A DNA stretch of 64,000 nucleotides from Candidatus Binatia bacterium (GCA_937925685.1 CALAMI010000007.1:186001-250000), one strand, 5' to 3'; numbered from the stretch's first letter, positions 1-9,502 are shown. Notes: generated from the sequence alone by a model not told the origin. Translations and numbers: made by a program.

Positions 1-942
1 GGACATGCGCTGCTCGAATTCGTTGAATACCAGGAACTGCAAGGTGTGAACGGCCGGGTTGTCATCCACTTCCAGTCGCTCACTACACGGAACCAGCGTG
101 ATATCGCTCGTTACCCTCCGTGCTGCACTCAGAGCCGCGTCGTCGAAAAAGTGGTCAACCACTAACTGTGCAGGGCAACCCGCGTACTCGCGACTGCCCC
201 CGCCCAGCACCAAGCTTGTGTCGTTTTGAGCTGAACCATCTGAGGCGACCGCCTGAACACCTACAGCGTTGTACGTTTGTACGTCCACCAACCCACTGTC
301 CACCCGATAGATCGAAGCATTTCCTACCAAGTCATTTCGATTTACCGGAATGTTCGGGTCCGTACCCGTTCCCACCACTTGCACGCACTTCAGCTCGCCA
401 AGGAATATCCCCGGTGCGAGCGGCGGCACGCGACCAATATCCTGCGCCTGGCAGACCCCAACTCCCGAACAGTCGCTATTTTGACTACAAGGGAATCCGG
501 GAGACGTCCCACCCACGCAGAACCCAGCCGTCACCACCCCCTGGCTAGCGCGCCAACCAACCGGCTGATTTGCGGTGAGGTTCAAGTCGAAGTTGATCGC
601 CTGGCAAGAGGCCAATGTGCAAATCCCCCCGGAGTCACAATCTTCGTTGGTCTCACAAGCGCCATCACCGTCGAGACCACCTCCAATCGTGCACCGTGGC
701 GTCCCATCAACGTAAAAGCAGTGCACCGAGGTGGCAGTATCGCTGGTGTTCGTGATGCGAACGACGGTATCCTTCGGGACGCCGTCGCTCAGACGACCAC
801 TCGGGTCAACCACCACCTTTGGAAAAACCAGATACCCCGCAGCCTCTTCCGAAGACACCTTCTGCGCCCCAGCTACACCAACCCATGCGATACTACCCAA
901 CAGGGCTACCCATGCAACCTTGCTCAGCCTTTTGATCGTCAT
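1..942 (-). CDS. Secreted protein of unknown function, tandem paralog 4 (3' end outside window)
   Basis: The reading frame is open from an ATG at 942 to the left edge, so the C-terminus is missing; 314 codons are visible. The start has a purine-rich site (AGAGAGGT) upstream. It begins with a Sec signal peptide (MTIKRLSKVAWVALLGSIAW, ending near AGAQ). It shares the core of the three genes to its right: YLVFPKVVVD, a SVHCFYVDG segment, LTANQPVGWRASQG, FLGELKC, QTYNAV, LVPCSERL and FLVFNEFEQRMS. It carries two Cys-rich inserts, CETNEDCDSGGIC and CSQNSDCSGVGVC. It is the most distal visible gene of a minus-strand run, 46 bp after its neighbour. The function is unknown; a secreted or surface beta-rich protein is a guess. 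Confidence 0.8.
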   Translation of the reverse strand, partial: MTIKRLSKVAWVALLGSIAWVGVAGAQKVSSEEAAGYLVFPKVVVDPSGRLSDGVPKDTVVRITNTSDTATSVHCFYVDGTPRCTIGGGLDGDGACETNEDCDSGGICTLASCQAINFDLNLTANQPVGWRASQGVVTAGFCVGGTSPGFPCSQNSDCSGVGVCQAQDIGRVPPLAPGIFLGELKCVQVVGTGTDPNIPVNRNDLVGNASIYRVDSGLVDVQTYNAVGVQAVASDGSAQNDTSLVLGGGSREYAGCPAQLVVDHFFDDAALSAARRVTSDITLVPCSERLEVDDNPAVHTLQFLVFNEFEQRMS

Positions 943-988
943 ACGGACCTCTCTGTGCTCGAACCGCACCATGGCTTCACCTCGTTCC

Positions 989-2023
989 TCATGGCAGCCG
1001 AACGGTTCCTACCGCAGCACCTGCCGTGTGCAAGTTGCTCGCTGCTGTTCCCACCACGCCGGCCTGATCTGAATGCGCCGACTCTGCCACGGCCACACCC
1101 CCTGCACCTGACACAGTCAAACGGGCTTGCGCAAAAATCGTGTTGATGGCACCACCAGGCAACAACGTTGAGCGGAACTGGCCGGTGGTTTGCGGCGTGT
1201 TGCCGAGGTCAATGCTTGACCAGCACTGATACGGGAACGATCCACTGAACGGCGACTCGAATTCGTCATACACTACAAAGGAGACTGTACCATTACTGCG
1301 CACCCCCGCTTGCAGATCCAAGTTGCACGAGAGCATCGTAAGGTTCGTCGAAACGAACGAGTTCAGGGCTGCATTTCCCAGAGCCTCGATCACCGGATCC
1401 AACGAACCACGCGGGGTAAAGTTGAGCGTAAGTTGCCTCGGACAGCTTTCATACTCCGAGTTATCCAAGTTAAGCGGGTTGTCCTGGGTTGAGCCCCGCG
1501 CTGCCAGAGCAAATGCGTTATACTTCGCTACATCTCCGTTATCGTCGTCTAGCACGGTCACTTCACCCTTGAGCCGGTTTTGCCCAAAAGGATTCCCATT
1601 CGAGTCTACTTCGACGCAAAGAAGCGCTCCTTGAAACCCGAGAGGAACAGGCGGAATCAATCCAGGATCGAAGCCCGCCCCGGGATCGCCGAAAGGATCG
1701 GTCGGGTTCACCCGGCGGCCCTGCGAAACCCGCCACTGCGTTGGCTGCTGCCTGGTCAACACCAGCTCAAAGTCCGTCGCCCCACAGTACCCGCCCCCAT
1801 CCGGAGCGGACAAGTAGAAGCAGTGCACCCAGTTGATATTGTTGCCCGTATTTGTGATCTGGATAATCGTATCCCGCGACGCAGTGCGCACTACCTTCGG
1901 GAACATCAAGATTGACCCTGGCCGATCCGTTCCCGACCGCGTTTGGGCATGTGTCGCGGTAGCAGCCCCGAGGATGCACACAAAACCCATCCCCAAAAGC
2001 CAGCTCCTCCGTAGAGCCCTCAT
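989..2023 (-). CDS. Secreted protein of unknown function, tandem paralog 3
   Basis: The protein has 344 residues. The start is ATG 2023, preceded by AAGGAGGAC; a longer frame to 2071 lacks this and would bury the signal peptide. The N-terminus MRALRRSWLLGMGFVCILG, ending near THAQ, is a Sec signal. The family core is present: SILMFPKVVRTASRDT, WVHCFYLSAPDGGGYC, LTRQQPTQWRVSQGRR, YNAFALAAR, SCPRQLTLNF, MLSCNLDL, VVYDEFESPFS. The C-terminus (GTAASNLHTAG then VRLP) matches the ends of the next two paralogs. This copy lacks the Cys-rich 'DCP' inserts of its neighbours and so shows the minimal form of the family. I do not recognise a named domain. Confidence 0.85.
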   Translation of the reverse strand: MRALRRSWLLGMGFVCILGAATATHAQTRSGTDRPGSILMFPKVVRTASRDTIIQITNTGNNINWVHCFYLSAPDGGGYCGATDFELVLTRQQPTQWRVSQGRRVNPTDPFGDPGAGFDPGLIPPVPLGFQGALLCVEVDSNGNPFGQNRLKGEVTVLDDDNGDVAKYNAFALAARGSTQDNPLNLDNSEYESCPRQLTLNFTPRGSLDPVIEALGNAALNSFVSTNLTMLSCNLDLQAGVRSNGTVSFVVYDEFESPFSGSFPYQCWSSIDLGNTPQTTGQFRSTLLPGGAINTIFAQARLTVSGAGGVAVAESAHSDQAGVVGTAASNLHTAGAAVGTVRLP

Positions 2024-2094
2024 CTTTGTCCTCCTTGCGGTTCTTGTCCGCATTCCGGCTAGTTTCACCACCGCCCACTCCTTCCCTCAAAGCC

Positions 2095-3333
2095 TCAAGG
2101 GAGAATGATCAAATCCCGACGTCCGTTGCCCTGTTGATGCAAGTCGTAAGCAGCAGTGCTCGCTGCTACCCCGCCCAACACGGCACGCGCGACGCCGAGA
2201 AGCCCCGAGCCCAGGCGCGGCACGCCACCAACTCCGCGGATGCGGGTCTGCCCTGCCAAGCTCCCCGCCACGCCTGCGTTGAAAATGGAACGGTTTGGGT
2301 TGCGGGTGTCGATGCGCGAAAGAACCGAGTCGAACAAGCAGTCCACCGTCCGACTCGTAGAAAAGCGCTGCTCGAACTCGTTGAAAACTAGGAACTGAGC
2401 AACCGCGCGCCCCGGAGTCTGTGTGAGGAAGTCATTAGAACACGGAACCAGCGTCAGCTCTGTCCCGTACTGTACGGCTGGGTTATTGGAGATCGGATCC
2501 ACGGCGCCGTCGAACAAATGGCTAAGGATCAATACGCCAGGACACGAGGCGTAATTCTCCCCGTCCCCCAACACGAGCTGCCCGCCCTGCACCGCCTGTC
2601 CACTCGCTTCCAATCCAATGGCATTGTAGCGTGCGGGGTCGGCTTGGGTTACCGCGCCCTGGACAAGGCGTTGAACGATCGTAGCATCGCCATACAAGCG
2701 ATTGCGCGTAGCCGTCTGGTCGGGAACGCTTTGGCTCCCGCCCGTAAACTGAATGCAGACCAAGGCTCCAATAAACGGGTCCTCAGGAGCTGGAGGGATC
2801 GCACTCCCTAGGTTGCTCTGACCGGTGTTGCAGCCTACGTTGTTTGGGCACTGAGCATCCGTGAAACACTGCAGGTTGTTGAACGGCGTATTACACCGAA
2901 ACGGCCCTTCCAAGGGAAACTGCCCCCGAGACAAGCCATTGCTGGCATACCAAGCGAGGGGCTGTTCCTGCGTGAGCACGACATCAAAGTCAGTCTCGCT
3001 CCAGCTCGGCACACATTCGCCGGCGTCTCTCAACGAGCAATCGAAGGAACTCCGACATGCCAAAGCGTTATTGAGCGAACAGTGCCCAGTAGCGTTTATG
3101 TAAAAACAGTGTGCCTGCTTAATGCCACTGGCGTTCGTGCTGCTCAACATTATCTTCGTGTCCGTTGGCGTACCCACTAAGGCACCCGACGTGTCCACAA
3201 CAATCTTTGGCCACACGACAATGGATGCTGGTCGGTTTGTCGTACTTCTTGCGCCGGCGATACCAGCAAAAATTACCACGCTCGCAGCGGCGCAAACTGC
3301 CCACCGGGCGGCTGCTTTGACCACGCTTCTCAT
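2095..3333 (-). CDS. Secreted protein of unknown function, tandem paralog 2
   Basis: The protein has 412 residues. ATG 3333 is preceded by AAAGGAG and opens the signal peptide MRSVVKAAARWAVCAAASVV, ending near AGARS, so it is preferred to the upstream frame start at 3393. The family core is visible: SIVVWPKIVVDTSG, QAHCFYINATGHC, VLTQEQPLAWYASNG, FIGALVCIQF, ARYNAIGLEA, SCPGVLILSH, LVPCSNDF, FLVFNEFEQRFS, and the terminal TAAYDLHQQG with IILP. Cys-rich inserts follow the HCFYI block (LACRSSFDCS) and sit mid-protein (CFTDAQCPNNVGC). The gene is 71 bp upstream of paralog 3 on the same strand. Function unknown; exported, probably disulfide-bonded. Confidence 0.85.
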   Translation of the reverse strand: MRSVVKAAARWAVCAAASVVIFAGIAGARSTTNRPASIVVWPKIVVDTSGALVGTPTDTKIMLSSTNASGIKQAHCFYINATGHCSLNNALACRSSFDCSLRDAGECVPSWSETDFDVVLTQEQPLAWYASNGLSRGQFPLEGPFRCNTPFNNLQCFTDAQCPNNVGCNTGQSNLGSAIPPAPEDPFIGALVCIQFTGGSQSVPDQTATRNRLYGDATIVQRLVQGAVTQADPARYNAIGLEASGQAVQGGQLVLGDGENYASCPGVLILSHLFDGAVDPISNNPAVQYGTELTLVPCSNDFLTQTPGRAVAQFLVFNEFEQRFSTSRTVDCLFDSVLSRIDTRNPNRSIFNAGVAGSLAGQTRIRGVGGVPRLGSGLLGVARAVLGGVAASTAAYDLHQQGNGRRDLIILP

Positions 3334-3426
3334 CGTTACGCTCCTTTCGCTCCTCGTTCCTGCCCGTTCTTGTTCGCTCAGGCCTTCTGCCATTGGAGAA
3401 CCCTCCCGTCCACTGGAACCGCAACC

Positions 3427-4683
3427 TTAAGGCAGGGTAATGATGTCACCAAAACCAGTCCGACTGCCCTCATGGCGCAGGTTGAAAGCGGCGGTACCAG
3501 CAAAGCCGTTGTAGAATTCCTCCGCCACACCCAGCACGCCCGATGCCGGTAGACACCCTAACAGCGTCCCGGCCGGCCCCGTTAACGCACCCGGGCAGTC
3601 ATTGTCATCCGTGCACGAACCGCCACGATTCGCTCCTGAGTAGCAAACGTTCACCGGACGCGGAGCAATGCGGATTTTCCACAAGTCCTGGTTGCCATTC
3701 ACGAAAACTCCGCCTCCAATTACCGGGAGATTCGCCAAACCCCGATTCAGGAAGCAGTCGAACGCAAATGCCTCGATACTCAGCGATTGCTCGAACTCAT
3801 TGTAGCCAACAAATCGAACCCTCACTGGCGCCGGCACCTGCTCCTCCAGAAGCTCGCTGCACGGTACCAAAGTCAGCTCTGTGGTAATCGTTGCGTTCGT
3901 GAACGGGTCCACCACCCCGTCGGCATTCGCAGTAAACACTAAGCTTTGCGGACAATAATTCAGCTCTCCCGCGCCGGAGCCGCTGAAGTTCAGGCGGAGC
4001 TCCCTGTCGGAGTTCAAACCATTACCCGGGTCCGCATTGGCAGCCACGGCCAGCGCGTTGTACTCGCTGATCTGTTGAGTCGTTAGGTGCTCGATCGTTG
4101 CCGTCCCCTTCAATGCGTTGCCCGGGAACGGGTCACCATCGGCGTTGATTTGATAACACTTTAACTCCCCGACAAAGTCCGTACCTACTGGCGGAACGAA
4201 GCTAGCGTTATTTTGGCCTATGAGCATACCGGGGCAAACTAACTGGCCCGCAACCACGGTGCACTGACAAGGTTGGCCAGGCCGGCAAGGAGCCGAGGGA
4301 ATCGTCGTGAGTCGTCCAGTGGACACCCTCCACTGCACCGGCTGTTGCGCCGTCAGTGCGAACTCGAAGTTGGTTGCGTTGCACTGGCGGATACAGGTTT
4401 CATTGGTGGGACAGTCTGCGTCAATTTCGCAAGATTGATCAACTGTCGCACTACAAGACCCAGATGCGTTAATGTAAAAACAGTGCACCATAACGACAGA
4501 GTTGGTGCGGTTACTCATCTGGATCAAAGTATCTCGCACGCCGTCGGACACCACCTTTGGGTAGATCAGCAGCGTGCCGGATTCATCCGACGTCACGTCT
4601 CCCCGTGCACCTGGCGCCGTCACCAGCCCCGCCAGCAGCACGCCCAGGCCCATTAGCCAAGGACTCCGCTTCACCAATTGCAT
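3427..4683 (-). CDS. Secreted protein of unknown function, tandem paralog 1
   Basis: The protein has 418 residues. ATG 4683 sits behind AAAGGAGGC and starts a signal peptide (MQLVKRSPWLMGLGVLLAGL, ending near GARG). The 67 extra residues of the longer frame look like untranslated DNA. Shared core: TLLIYPKVVSDGVRDTLIQM, MVHCFYINASGSC, LTAQQPVQWRVSTGR, FVGELKCYQI, YNALAVAA, YCPQSLVF, LVPCSELL, GYNEFEQSLS, terminal GTAAFNLRHEG with IITLP. Cys-rich inserts occur at three places: CEIDADCPTNETC, CRPGQPCQC, and CTDDNDCPGALTGPAGTLLGC near the C-terminus (that last one read from two adjoining segments). It follows the Thr/Pro-rich gene by 151 bp. Function unknown. Confidence 0.85.
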   Translation of the reverse strand: MQLVKRSPWLMGLGVLLAGLVTAPGARGDVTSDESGTLLIYPKVVSDGVRDTLIQMSNRTNSVVMVHCFYINASGSCSATVDQSCEIDADCPTNETCIRQCNATNFEFALTAQQPVQWRVSTGRLTTIPSAPCRPGQPCQCTVVAGQLVCPGMLIGQNNASFVPPVGTDFVGELKCYQINADGDPFPGNALKGTATIEHLTTQQISEYNALAVAANADPGNGLNSDRELRLNFSGSGAGELNYCPQSLVFTANADGVVDPFTNATITTELTLVPCSELLEEQVPAPVRVRFVGYNEFEQSLSIEAFAFDCFLNRGLANLPVIGGGVFVNGNQDLWKIRIAPRPVNVCYSGANRGGSCTDDNDCPGALTGPAGTLLGCLPASGVLGVAEEFYNGFAGTAAFNLRHEGSRTGFGDIITLP

Positions 4684-4834
4684 CGTACGCCTCCTTTCGG
4701 TCACTCCAGCGTATGACAAACGCCAGGATCGCTCCAAGGACCCCAGCACAAACGCACGCGATGTATGCCGCAAATATGGGTACGAGTCAAGCTGAAATTG
4801 CAAATTTGTTGGTTGATCGTACCATCGCCCGGTT

Positions 4835-7480
4835 TTAGGGATTGCGTCGGACGACGATTTCCACAACTGGCCCGGTGCGGCCAAGTGTGTCTGCCACTCG
4901 TGCCGTCAACACGACGTCCCCGACAGGGAACTCGATGTTGCGGGTCACCACGGCGCAGAATTGGCGGGCGGAACTCGGCAGGTTTGGCGTGATGGTGGCA
5001 TCAAGGCCGTCGGGGCCCAAGGTGCACGGTTCGCTCGGAAGTTTCGCTTCAAAACGGCAGGCGAAGTCAACTAAGGCATCCACCTTGTCAAGTGCAAAGT
5101 CATGAACGCCAAATCCCGGTATTCCACCACCACCTTGATTCACCGGCTGCGTGTCACAAATGGTTACCGATCCATTTCCCAGGTTCCGCGAAGATAAAAT
5201 CTGCAAGCTGGGGTAGATGCCAGCGCCCGGGGTGGGCGATGGTACGAACGTACCAACCGTTCCCCCACCGCTACCGGGTCGAGCCTCGAGCACGAGAAGA
5301 AATCCCGTACCTGAACCCACCTCGAACACCCGACGGCCGAAAGCATCGAACAGGGGGGTGGGCGTAGGCGTTCCCCCACACAAGCAACTGGGCTCGTTAC
5401 ACCAGTAGCAGCCATTAGCACGCACCACCCCAAAGAAGGCGATAAGAGGGCCGATCTCGGTGCTCGTCGGTGTGCGGGTTGGGGTGACGCTCGGCGTAGG
5501 GGTGATAGTTCGAGTCAGCGTGATTGTCGGGGTCGCTGTGGGCAAAGGCGTGAGACTAAAAGTGCGTGTACTTGTCGGGCTAACCGTGTCGGTAGGGGTT
5601 GAACTGGGAGAGCGCGTCGGTGTGGCGGTTCGTGTTGGTGTTGGGCTCCAAGTGTTCGTCGGGGTACCGGTTAGCGTCGGGGTACCGGTTAGCGTCGGCG
5701 TGCGGCTGGGCGTCGGGGTTCCGGTGGCGGTGCGGGTGGGCGTCGAGGAGGGACTCGTCGTGGGCGTCCGCGTGAAACTGGGTGTCCATGAATTGGTAGG
5801 GGTCCGAGTGTAAGTTGGCGTGGAACTGGCGGAGTTCGTGCGTGTTGCCGTGGACGTACCGCTATACGTTGGCGTCGCCGTCGCGGATGCCGTGTTCGTT
5901 GGCGTACGCGAGGAACTCGGCGTCCACGTGGGGGAATGCGTCCCCGTGCTCGTGGGCGTACCCGTAGGTGTCCGCGTTGCCGTCGCAAATAGCGTGTTCG
6001 TCGGGGTGCGCGAAGCAGTCACTGTCCGTGTGAAAGAGGACGTCAGCGTTGGCGTTATTGTCTGCGTACCCGTGTGCGTCAGCGTTACCGAGGCGGATGG
6101 CGTATCTGTCGGCGTGGCTGAGGCCGTCGGTGTCCACGTGGGCGAATGCGTCCGCGTGCTCGTGGGCGTACCCGTAGGTGTCCGCGTTGCCGTCGCAAAT
6201 AGCGTCCTCGTCGGGGTGCGCGAAGCGGTCACTGTCCGTGTGAAAGAGGACGTCAGCGTTGGCGATGGTGGCGTCGTACCTGTGTACGTGCGTGTCGCTG
6301 TAGCCGTTTGCGACCGTGTCGCTGTCCCCGTCCCTGAACTGGTCGGCGACACACTAAAACTGGGCGTCGAACTGGGCGAGGGTGAGTTCGTTGGCGAAGG
6401 CGTTGCTGCGATGGTAGGAGGGGGCGTTAACGTTGGCGAGGGAGTCGGTGAATTTTGGCTCGTCGGGGAAAGCGTCAACGGGGGAGTCGGACTAGCGGAC
6501 GGCGAGCGCGAAGGTGACGAGCTTAGCGTTGCGCTTGAAGTAGCCGTCACCGTCGGCACAGGAGAGTGCGTTGGCGTCGCGGTCGCAGTGCTCGATGACG
6601 AGGTGGTCTGGCTCGGTAAAGCCGTCAACGTCGCCGACGAGGTGGGAGAAGGGGACCATGTTCCCGTTGGGCTTGTTGAGGGGGTTCGGGTTCGGGTCGG
6701 GGGCAAGGTCCATGTTGGTGAAGGGGTTGCTGTAGCAAAGGCAGTGCCTGTAGGCGTGCGCGTTGCGGACACCGTTCGCGACGGGGATGCTGTTACCGAC
6801 GCCGTTACGGTTGCGCTCTCACTGGGATACGGTGTCGTGGTCGCTGAGTTTGTGCTTGTCGGCGACTGAAAGGCTGTGGGAATCCCCTCGGTGGTTGCCG
6901 TCGGGGTGACCGTTGCGCCGGGCACTTCCTCGCTGGCGGTTGCCGACGCTGTGGGGCTAGGCGCTGCGCTGTTCGAGGCGGTGGGCGAAGGCGACGGCAC
7001 TTGAGTCTGCGACGCCGTGAAGCTCGACGTCGGACTGACTGTCCATGTCGCCGACGGCGACGGTGGAAGATTGAAGGTGACTGTCGGCGTTTCGCTTACT
7101 ACCGGCGTCGGCATTGCGGTGGGTTGCTCGGAGGGGCTCACGGTGGAGCTCGGCGTGCCCGTGATGCTCGGGCTCGAAGAGGGCGTCGCTGTGGGTGACG
7201 CCGTGCCACTCCACGTCGGGCTAACTGACGGGGGCTGAGTGGGTGGGATAGTCGGCACGACCAACTGCGCAAACGCAACGAGATCGCTCGCGGATACGGT
7301 GCCGTCGGCGTTCACGTCTGCTTCCGGGCACCGGTTTTGACCAAACAGCGCTGGCACGAGATGGATGAGCTCCGCATCGGGACGACCATCGCAGTCGACA
7401 TCGAGTTCCCCGGCGACAGCCATAGAGCCAATACCGGCCAGCAAAACCGAAATCATGGTCACCAAAACATTCGAACGCAC
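4835..7480 (-). CDS. Exported dockerin-like protein with very long Thr/Pro/Ser repeat region
   Basis: The protein has about 881 residues from GTG 7480, which has AAGGAAG nine bases upstream. This start gives a compact signal peptide ([20 protein letters not shown], then VAG). The longer frame to 7633 adds about 50 residues with no export logic. After the signal comes a dockerin/EF-hand-like segment ([21 protein letters not shown] and [20 protein letters not shown]). Residues of roughly 80-675 are low-complexity Ser/Thr/Pro of the form TPTxTxTPT. A distinct C-terminal domain of about 205 residues has Cys pairs ([28 protein letters not shown]). The repeat region suggests a glycosylated or extended cell-surface stalk; that is inference. 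It heads the same-strand array of secreted paralogs and may be co-expressed with them. Confidence 0.75.
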   Translation of the reverse strand: MRSNVLVTMISVLLAGIGSMAVAGELDVDCDGRPDAELIHLVPALFGQNRCPEADVNADGTVSASDLVAFAQLVVPTIPPTQPPSVSPTWSGTASPTATPSSSPSITGTPSSTVSPSEQPTAMPTPVVSETPTVTFNLPPSPSATWTVSPTSSFTASQTQVPSPSPTASNSAAPSPTASATASEEVPGATVTPTATTEGIPTAFQSPTSTNSATTTPYPSESATVTASVTASPSRTVSATRTPTGTAFATATPSPTWTLPPTRTRTPSTSPTGTWSPSPTSSATLTALPSQTTSSSSTATATPTHSPVPTVTATSSATLSSSPSRSPSASPTPPLTLSPTSQNSPTPSPTLTPPPTIAATPSPTNSPSPSSTPSFSVSPTSSGTGTATRSQTATATRTYTGTTPPSPTLTSSFTRTVTASRTPTRTLFATATRTPTGTPTSTRTHSPTWTPTASATPTDTPSASVTLTHTGTQTITPTLTSSFTRTVTASRTPTNTLFATATRTPTGTPTSTGTHSPTWTPSSSRTPTNTASATATPTYSGTSTATRTNSASSTPTYTRTPTNSWTPSFTRTPTTSPSSTPTRTATGTPTPSRTPTLTGTPTLTGTPTNTWSPTPTRTATPTRSPSSTPTDTVSPTSTRTFSLTPLPTATPTITLTRTITPTPSVTPTRTPTSTEIGPLIAFFGVVRANGCYWCNEPSCLCGGTPTPTPLFDAFGRRVFEVGSGTGFLLVLEARPGSGGGTVGTFVPSPTPGAGIYPSLQILSSRNLGNGSVTICDTQPVNQGGGGIPGFGVHDFALDKVDALVDFACRFEAKLPSEPCTLGPDGLDATITPNLPSSARQFCAVVTRNIEFPVGDVVLTARVADTLGRTGPVVEIVVRRNP
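5922..6264. repeat. Near-identical internal duplication in the Thr/Pro-rich gene
   Basis: Positions 5922-6054 and 6132-6264 are 133-bp direct repeats, 210 bp (70 codons) apart, differing at about five bases. They encode two copies of a block that includes [17 protein letters not shown] and [16 protein letters not shown]. Nucleotide identity well above what Thr/Pro codon bias requires points to a recent in-frame duplication, probably slippage or unequal recombination. Confidence 0.85.
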
Positions 7481-7618
7481 AGTTGCCCGCTTCCTTGCAA
7501 GAACTTGCTTGATGCCTGTGTGCTCCGCGGTTTGCAATGCACCTTGTGAACCCGACGTTCCTCCGGCAAACGAAAGCCGGAGTTGACTCGCAATCCACTG
7601 TGGAGTCTCATAGGTTGT

Positions 7619-8575
7619 ATGCGGATGGTGCAAACTGTGTTAGGCCCCGTGCCGGTCGATGAGCTCGGCATCACTCTCATGCACGAGCACCTGCTGATCG
7701 GCTGGCCTGGATGGGAATATGATGCCGCCGCTCCTCGAGCCTCGCTATCCGAACTCGTCACCATCTGCACCGAGCGTATGCTTGAGATCAAGGCGCTAGG
7801 GGTGAGAACACTGGTCGACCCTTGCCCCATGGACCTCGGTCGGGACGTAGAGCTCATGGCGCGCGTGTCACAAGCAAGCGGCGTTCACATCGTGTGTGCT
7901 ACGGGCCTCTATAAAGAGGACCAGGGTTCGCCCGCATACTTTAAATTTCGCGCTCGCTTCGCCGATGTCACCAGCGAGATTCGTGATGCCTTCGTCCTTG
8001 AACTTACCGAGGGCATCGGCTCCTCCGGTGTCAAGCCAGGGCTGATCAAGGCGGCTACTGGAGCGCACCAGGTCACCCCTTACGAAGAAATGGCTTTGCG
8101 GGCAGCCGCGCAAGCTGCGTGCGCCACCGGAGTCCCCATCACCACCCATACAGAAGAGGGAACCATGGGCCGCGAACAGCTCGACATTTTCGCGGCCGAA
8201 GGAGTGGATTTGCGCCATGTAGTTATCGGCCACAGTTGTGGCAGCGCCGATTTACGATACCACGTGGAACTGCTCGATCGCGGTTGCTTGCTTGGCTTCG
8301 ATCGTTTCGGCCTCGAAATTTTGCAGCCAGATCGGTTACGACTCGCTGCCCTGATTGGGCTTCTCGGTGTGGGATTTGCCAAGCAAATCGTACTCTCGCA
8401 CGACTCCGTTTGGTGTTGGCGAGGGCGGCCGCTCCCGCTGCCGGAAACGATGCTGCCGCACTGGAAACCCACCCACTTGTTTACCAACATTTTACCCCGC
8501 CTGCGTGACGCCGGGGTTAGCGAGGATAAAATCGAGACCATGCTGGTGGCAAACCCCCGGCGATTCTTTTCCTGA
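7619..8575 (+). CDS. Phosphotriesterase-family metal-dependent hydrolase
   Basis: The protein has 319 residues, normal for the amidohydrolase-fold phosphotriesterase (PTE/php) family. Metal ligands expected for a binuclear centre are present: H22 and H24 in LMHEHLL, a candidate carboxylated Lys in GLIKAATG, His in TTHTEEG and in VIGHSCGS, and Asp in LSHDSVW. The start is taken at ATG 7619, because the family N-terminus (VQTVLGPVPVDELG) begins right after it; the Shine-Dalgarno is weak, and ATG 7625 is equally possible. It is transcribed divergently from the exported array and convergently with rsmI. Substrates range from lactones to phosphotriesters in this family, so the substrate cannot be named. 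Cytoplasmic, as no signal peptide is seen. Confidence 0.88.
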   Translation: MRMVQTVLGPVPVDELGITLMHEHLLIGWPGWEYDAAAPRASLSELVTICTERMLEIKALGVRTLVDPCPMDLGRDVELMARVSQASGVHIVCATGLYKEDQGSPAYFKFRARFADVTSEIRDAFVLELTEGIGSSGVKPGLIKAATGAHQVTPYEEMALRAAAQAACATGVPITTHTEEGTMGREQLDIFAAEGVDLRHVVIGHSCGSADLRYHVELLDRGCLLGFDRFGLEILQPDRLRLAALIGLLGVGFAKQIVLSHDSVWCWRGRPLPLPETMLPHWKPTHLFTNILPRLRDAGVSEDKIETMLVANPRRFFS

Positions 8576-8635
8576 GGCAGGCGCGCGTGGTGGTGGGACG
8601 GTCGTGCTTCTTCGCTCAGCTCGACTTCGCCGCGT

Positions 8636-9472
8636 CTAGCCGCGTTCCAGGCCGTACTGGTACACTTGGCGGCGCGGCACTCCATACTTTTCGGCAATTT
8701 GCCGCGCTGCATCGCGTAAGGAGACCCCGTGCGCACGGAGCTCGGCAAGCGCTGTTTGCCAGTCCGCCAACGCCTCTTCGGCGGCACCGCCGTTCGTCCG
8801 AGCCCCTTCCGCCACGATGGTAACTTCGCCCTTCAATGCGCGCCCTCTTTCGTCAATCTCACGCAACAATTCGTGCGGCGTGCCGCGCAGAAATTCCTCG
8901 AAGTGTTTTGTGAGCTCGCGTGCGATCACCAAGGTACGCTCACCCCAAATTTCGGACAATTCCCGAAGCGTATCGCGCAAGCGCCGGGCGGTTTCGAAAA
9001 ACACCAGTGTTCGTTGCTCATCGGCCAACTTGCTCAGTCGGGCTCGCCGTTGGCTAGCGCGGACAGGAAGAAAACCTTCGAAAGCGAACCGCCGCGCAGG
9101 GAGCCCAGCCGCCGACAACGCGGCCACAATTGCAGAAGGCCCTGGGATCGGCACCACCTTCACCCCTGCATCCCAAGCACTGCGAACGAGATGAAAACCG
9201 GGATCGCTCAGCACGGGCGTGCCGGCATCCGCCACCAAGGCGCCACTCTCCCCGGAGCGCAACCGTTCTATCAAAAGCGGGGCTTTTTCTCGCTCGATCC
9301 AATCGTGATAAGCGGTGAGCGGGGTGCGAATTCCGTAATGAGCTAGCAACTTGCGCGTGTGGCGCGTATCTTCCGCAGCGATCCAGTCAACCTCCTTCAG
9401 CACCCGCAGCGCCCGCAAGGTAATGTCCTCGAGGTTCCCAAGAGGTGTGGCCACCACGTACAACACACCCAT
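8636..9472 (-). CDS. rsmI: 16S rRNA (cytidine1402-2'-O)-methyltransferase RsmI
   Basis: The protein has 278 residues and methylates the 2'-O of C1402 in the ribosomal decoding centre using SAM. The tetrapyrrole-methylase fold signatures are clear: LYVVATPLGNLEDITLRAL at the N-terminus, AAEDTRHTRKLL, VADAGTPVLSDPG, VVPIPGPSA, and RRFAFEGFLP. The length fits the family. It lies 30 bp downstream of nadE on the same strand, so it is probably the last gene of the amidase-nadE-rsmI unit. It ends 60 bp from the convergent phosphotriesterase gene with no obvious terminator between them. Confidence 0.95.
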   Translation of the reverse strand: MGVLYVVATPLGNLEDITLRALRVLKEVDWIAAEDTRHTRKLLAHYGIRTPLTAYHDWIEREKAPLLIERLRSGESGALVADAGTPVLSDPGFHLVRSAWDAGVKVVPIPGPSAIVAALSAAGLPARRFAFEGFLPVRASQRRARLSKLADEQRTLVFFETARRLRDTLRELSEIWGERTLVIARELTKHFEEFLRGTPHELLREIDERGRALKGEVTIVAEGARTNGGAAEEALADWQTALAELRAHGVSLRDAARQIAEKYGVPRRQVYQYGLERG

Positions 9473-9502
9473 CGATCATCGCCTCCCATGCCAGGGCAAT
9501 GC

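Noticed and set aside
277-1146. Plus-strand open frame of 289 codons at the left edge
   Set aside because: It lies antisense to two secreted paralogs whose signal peptides, ribosome sites and shared motifs are clear.
5820-6869. Open frame of 349 codons on the plus strand, Val/Gly-rich
   Set aside because: It is the antisense of the Thr/Pro repeat: ACC/CCG/ACG triplets read backwards give GGT/CGG/CGT-type Val, Gly and Arg codons without stops. No ribosome site or domain.
5440-7200. Possible CRISPR array suggested by many short repeats
   Set aside because: The repeats are in-frame codon triplets of a Ser/Thr/Pro region with no constant repeat-spacer alternation and no cas genes nearby.
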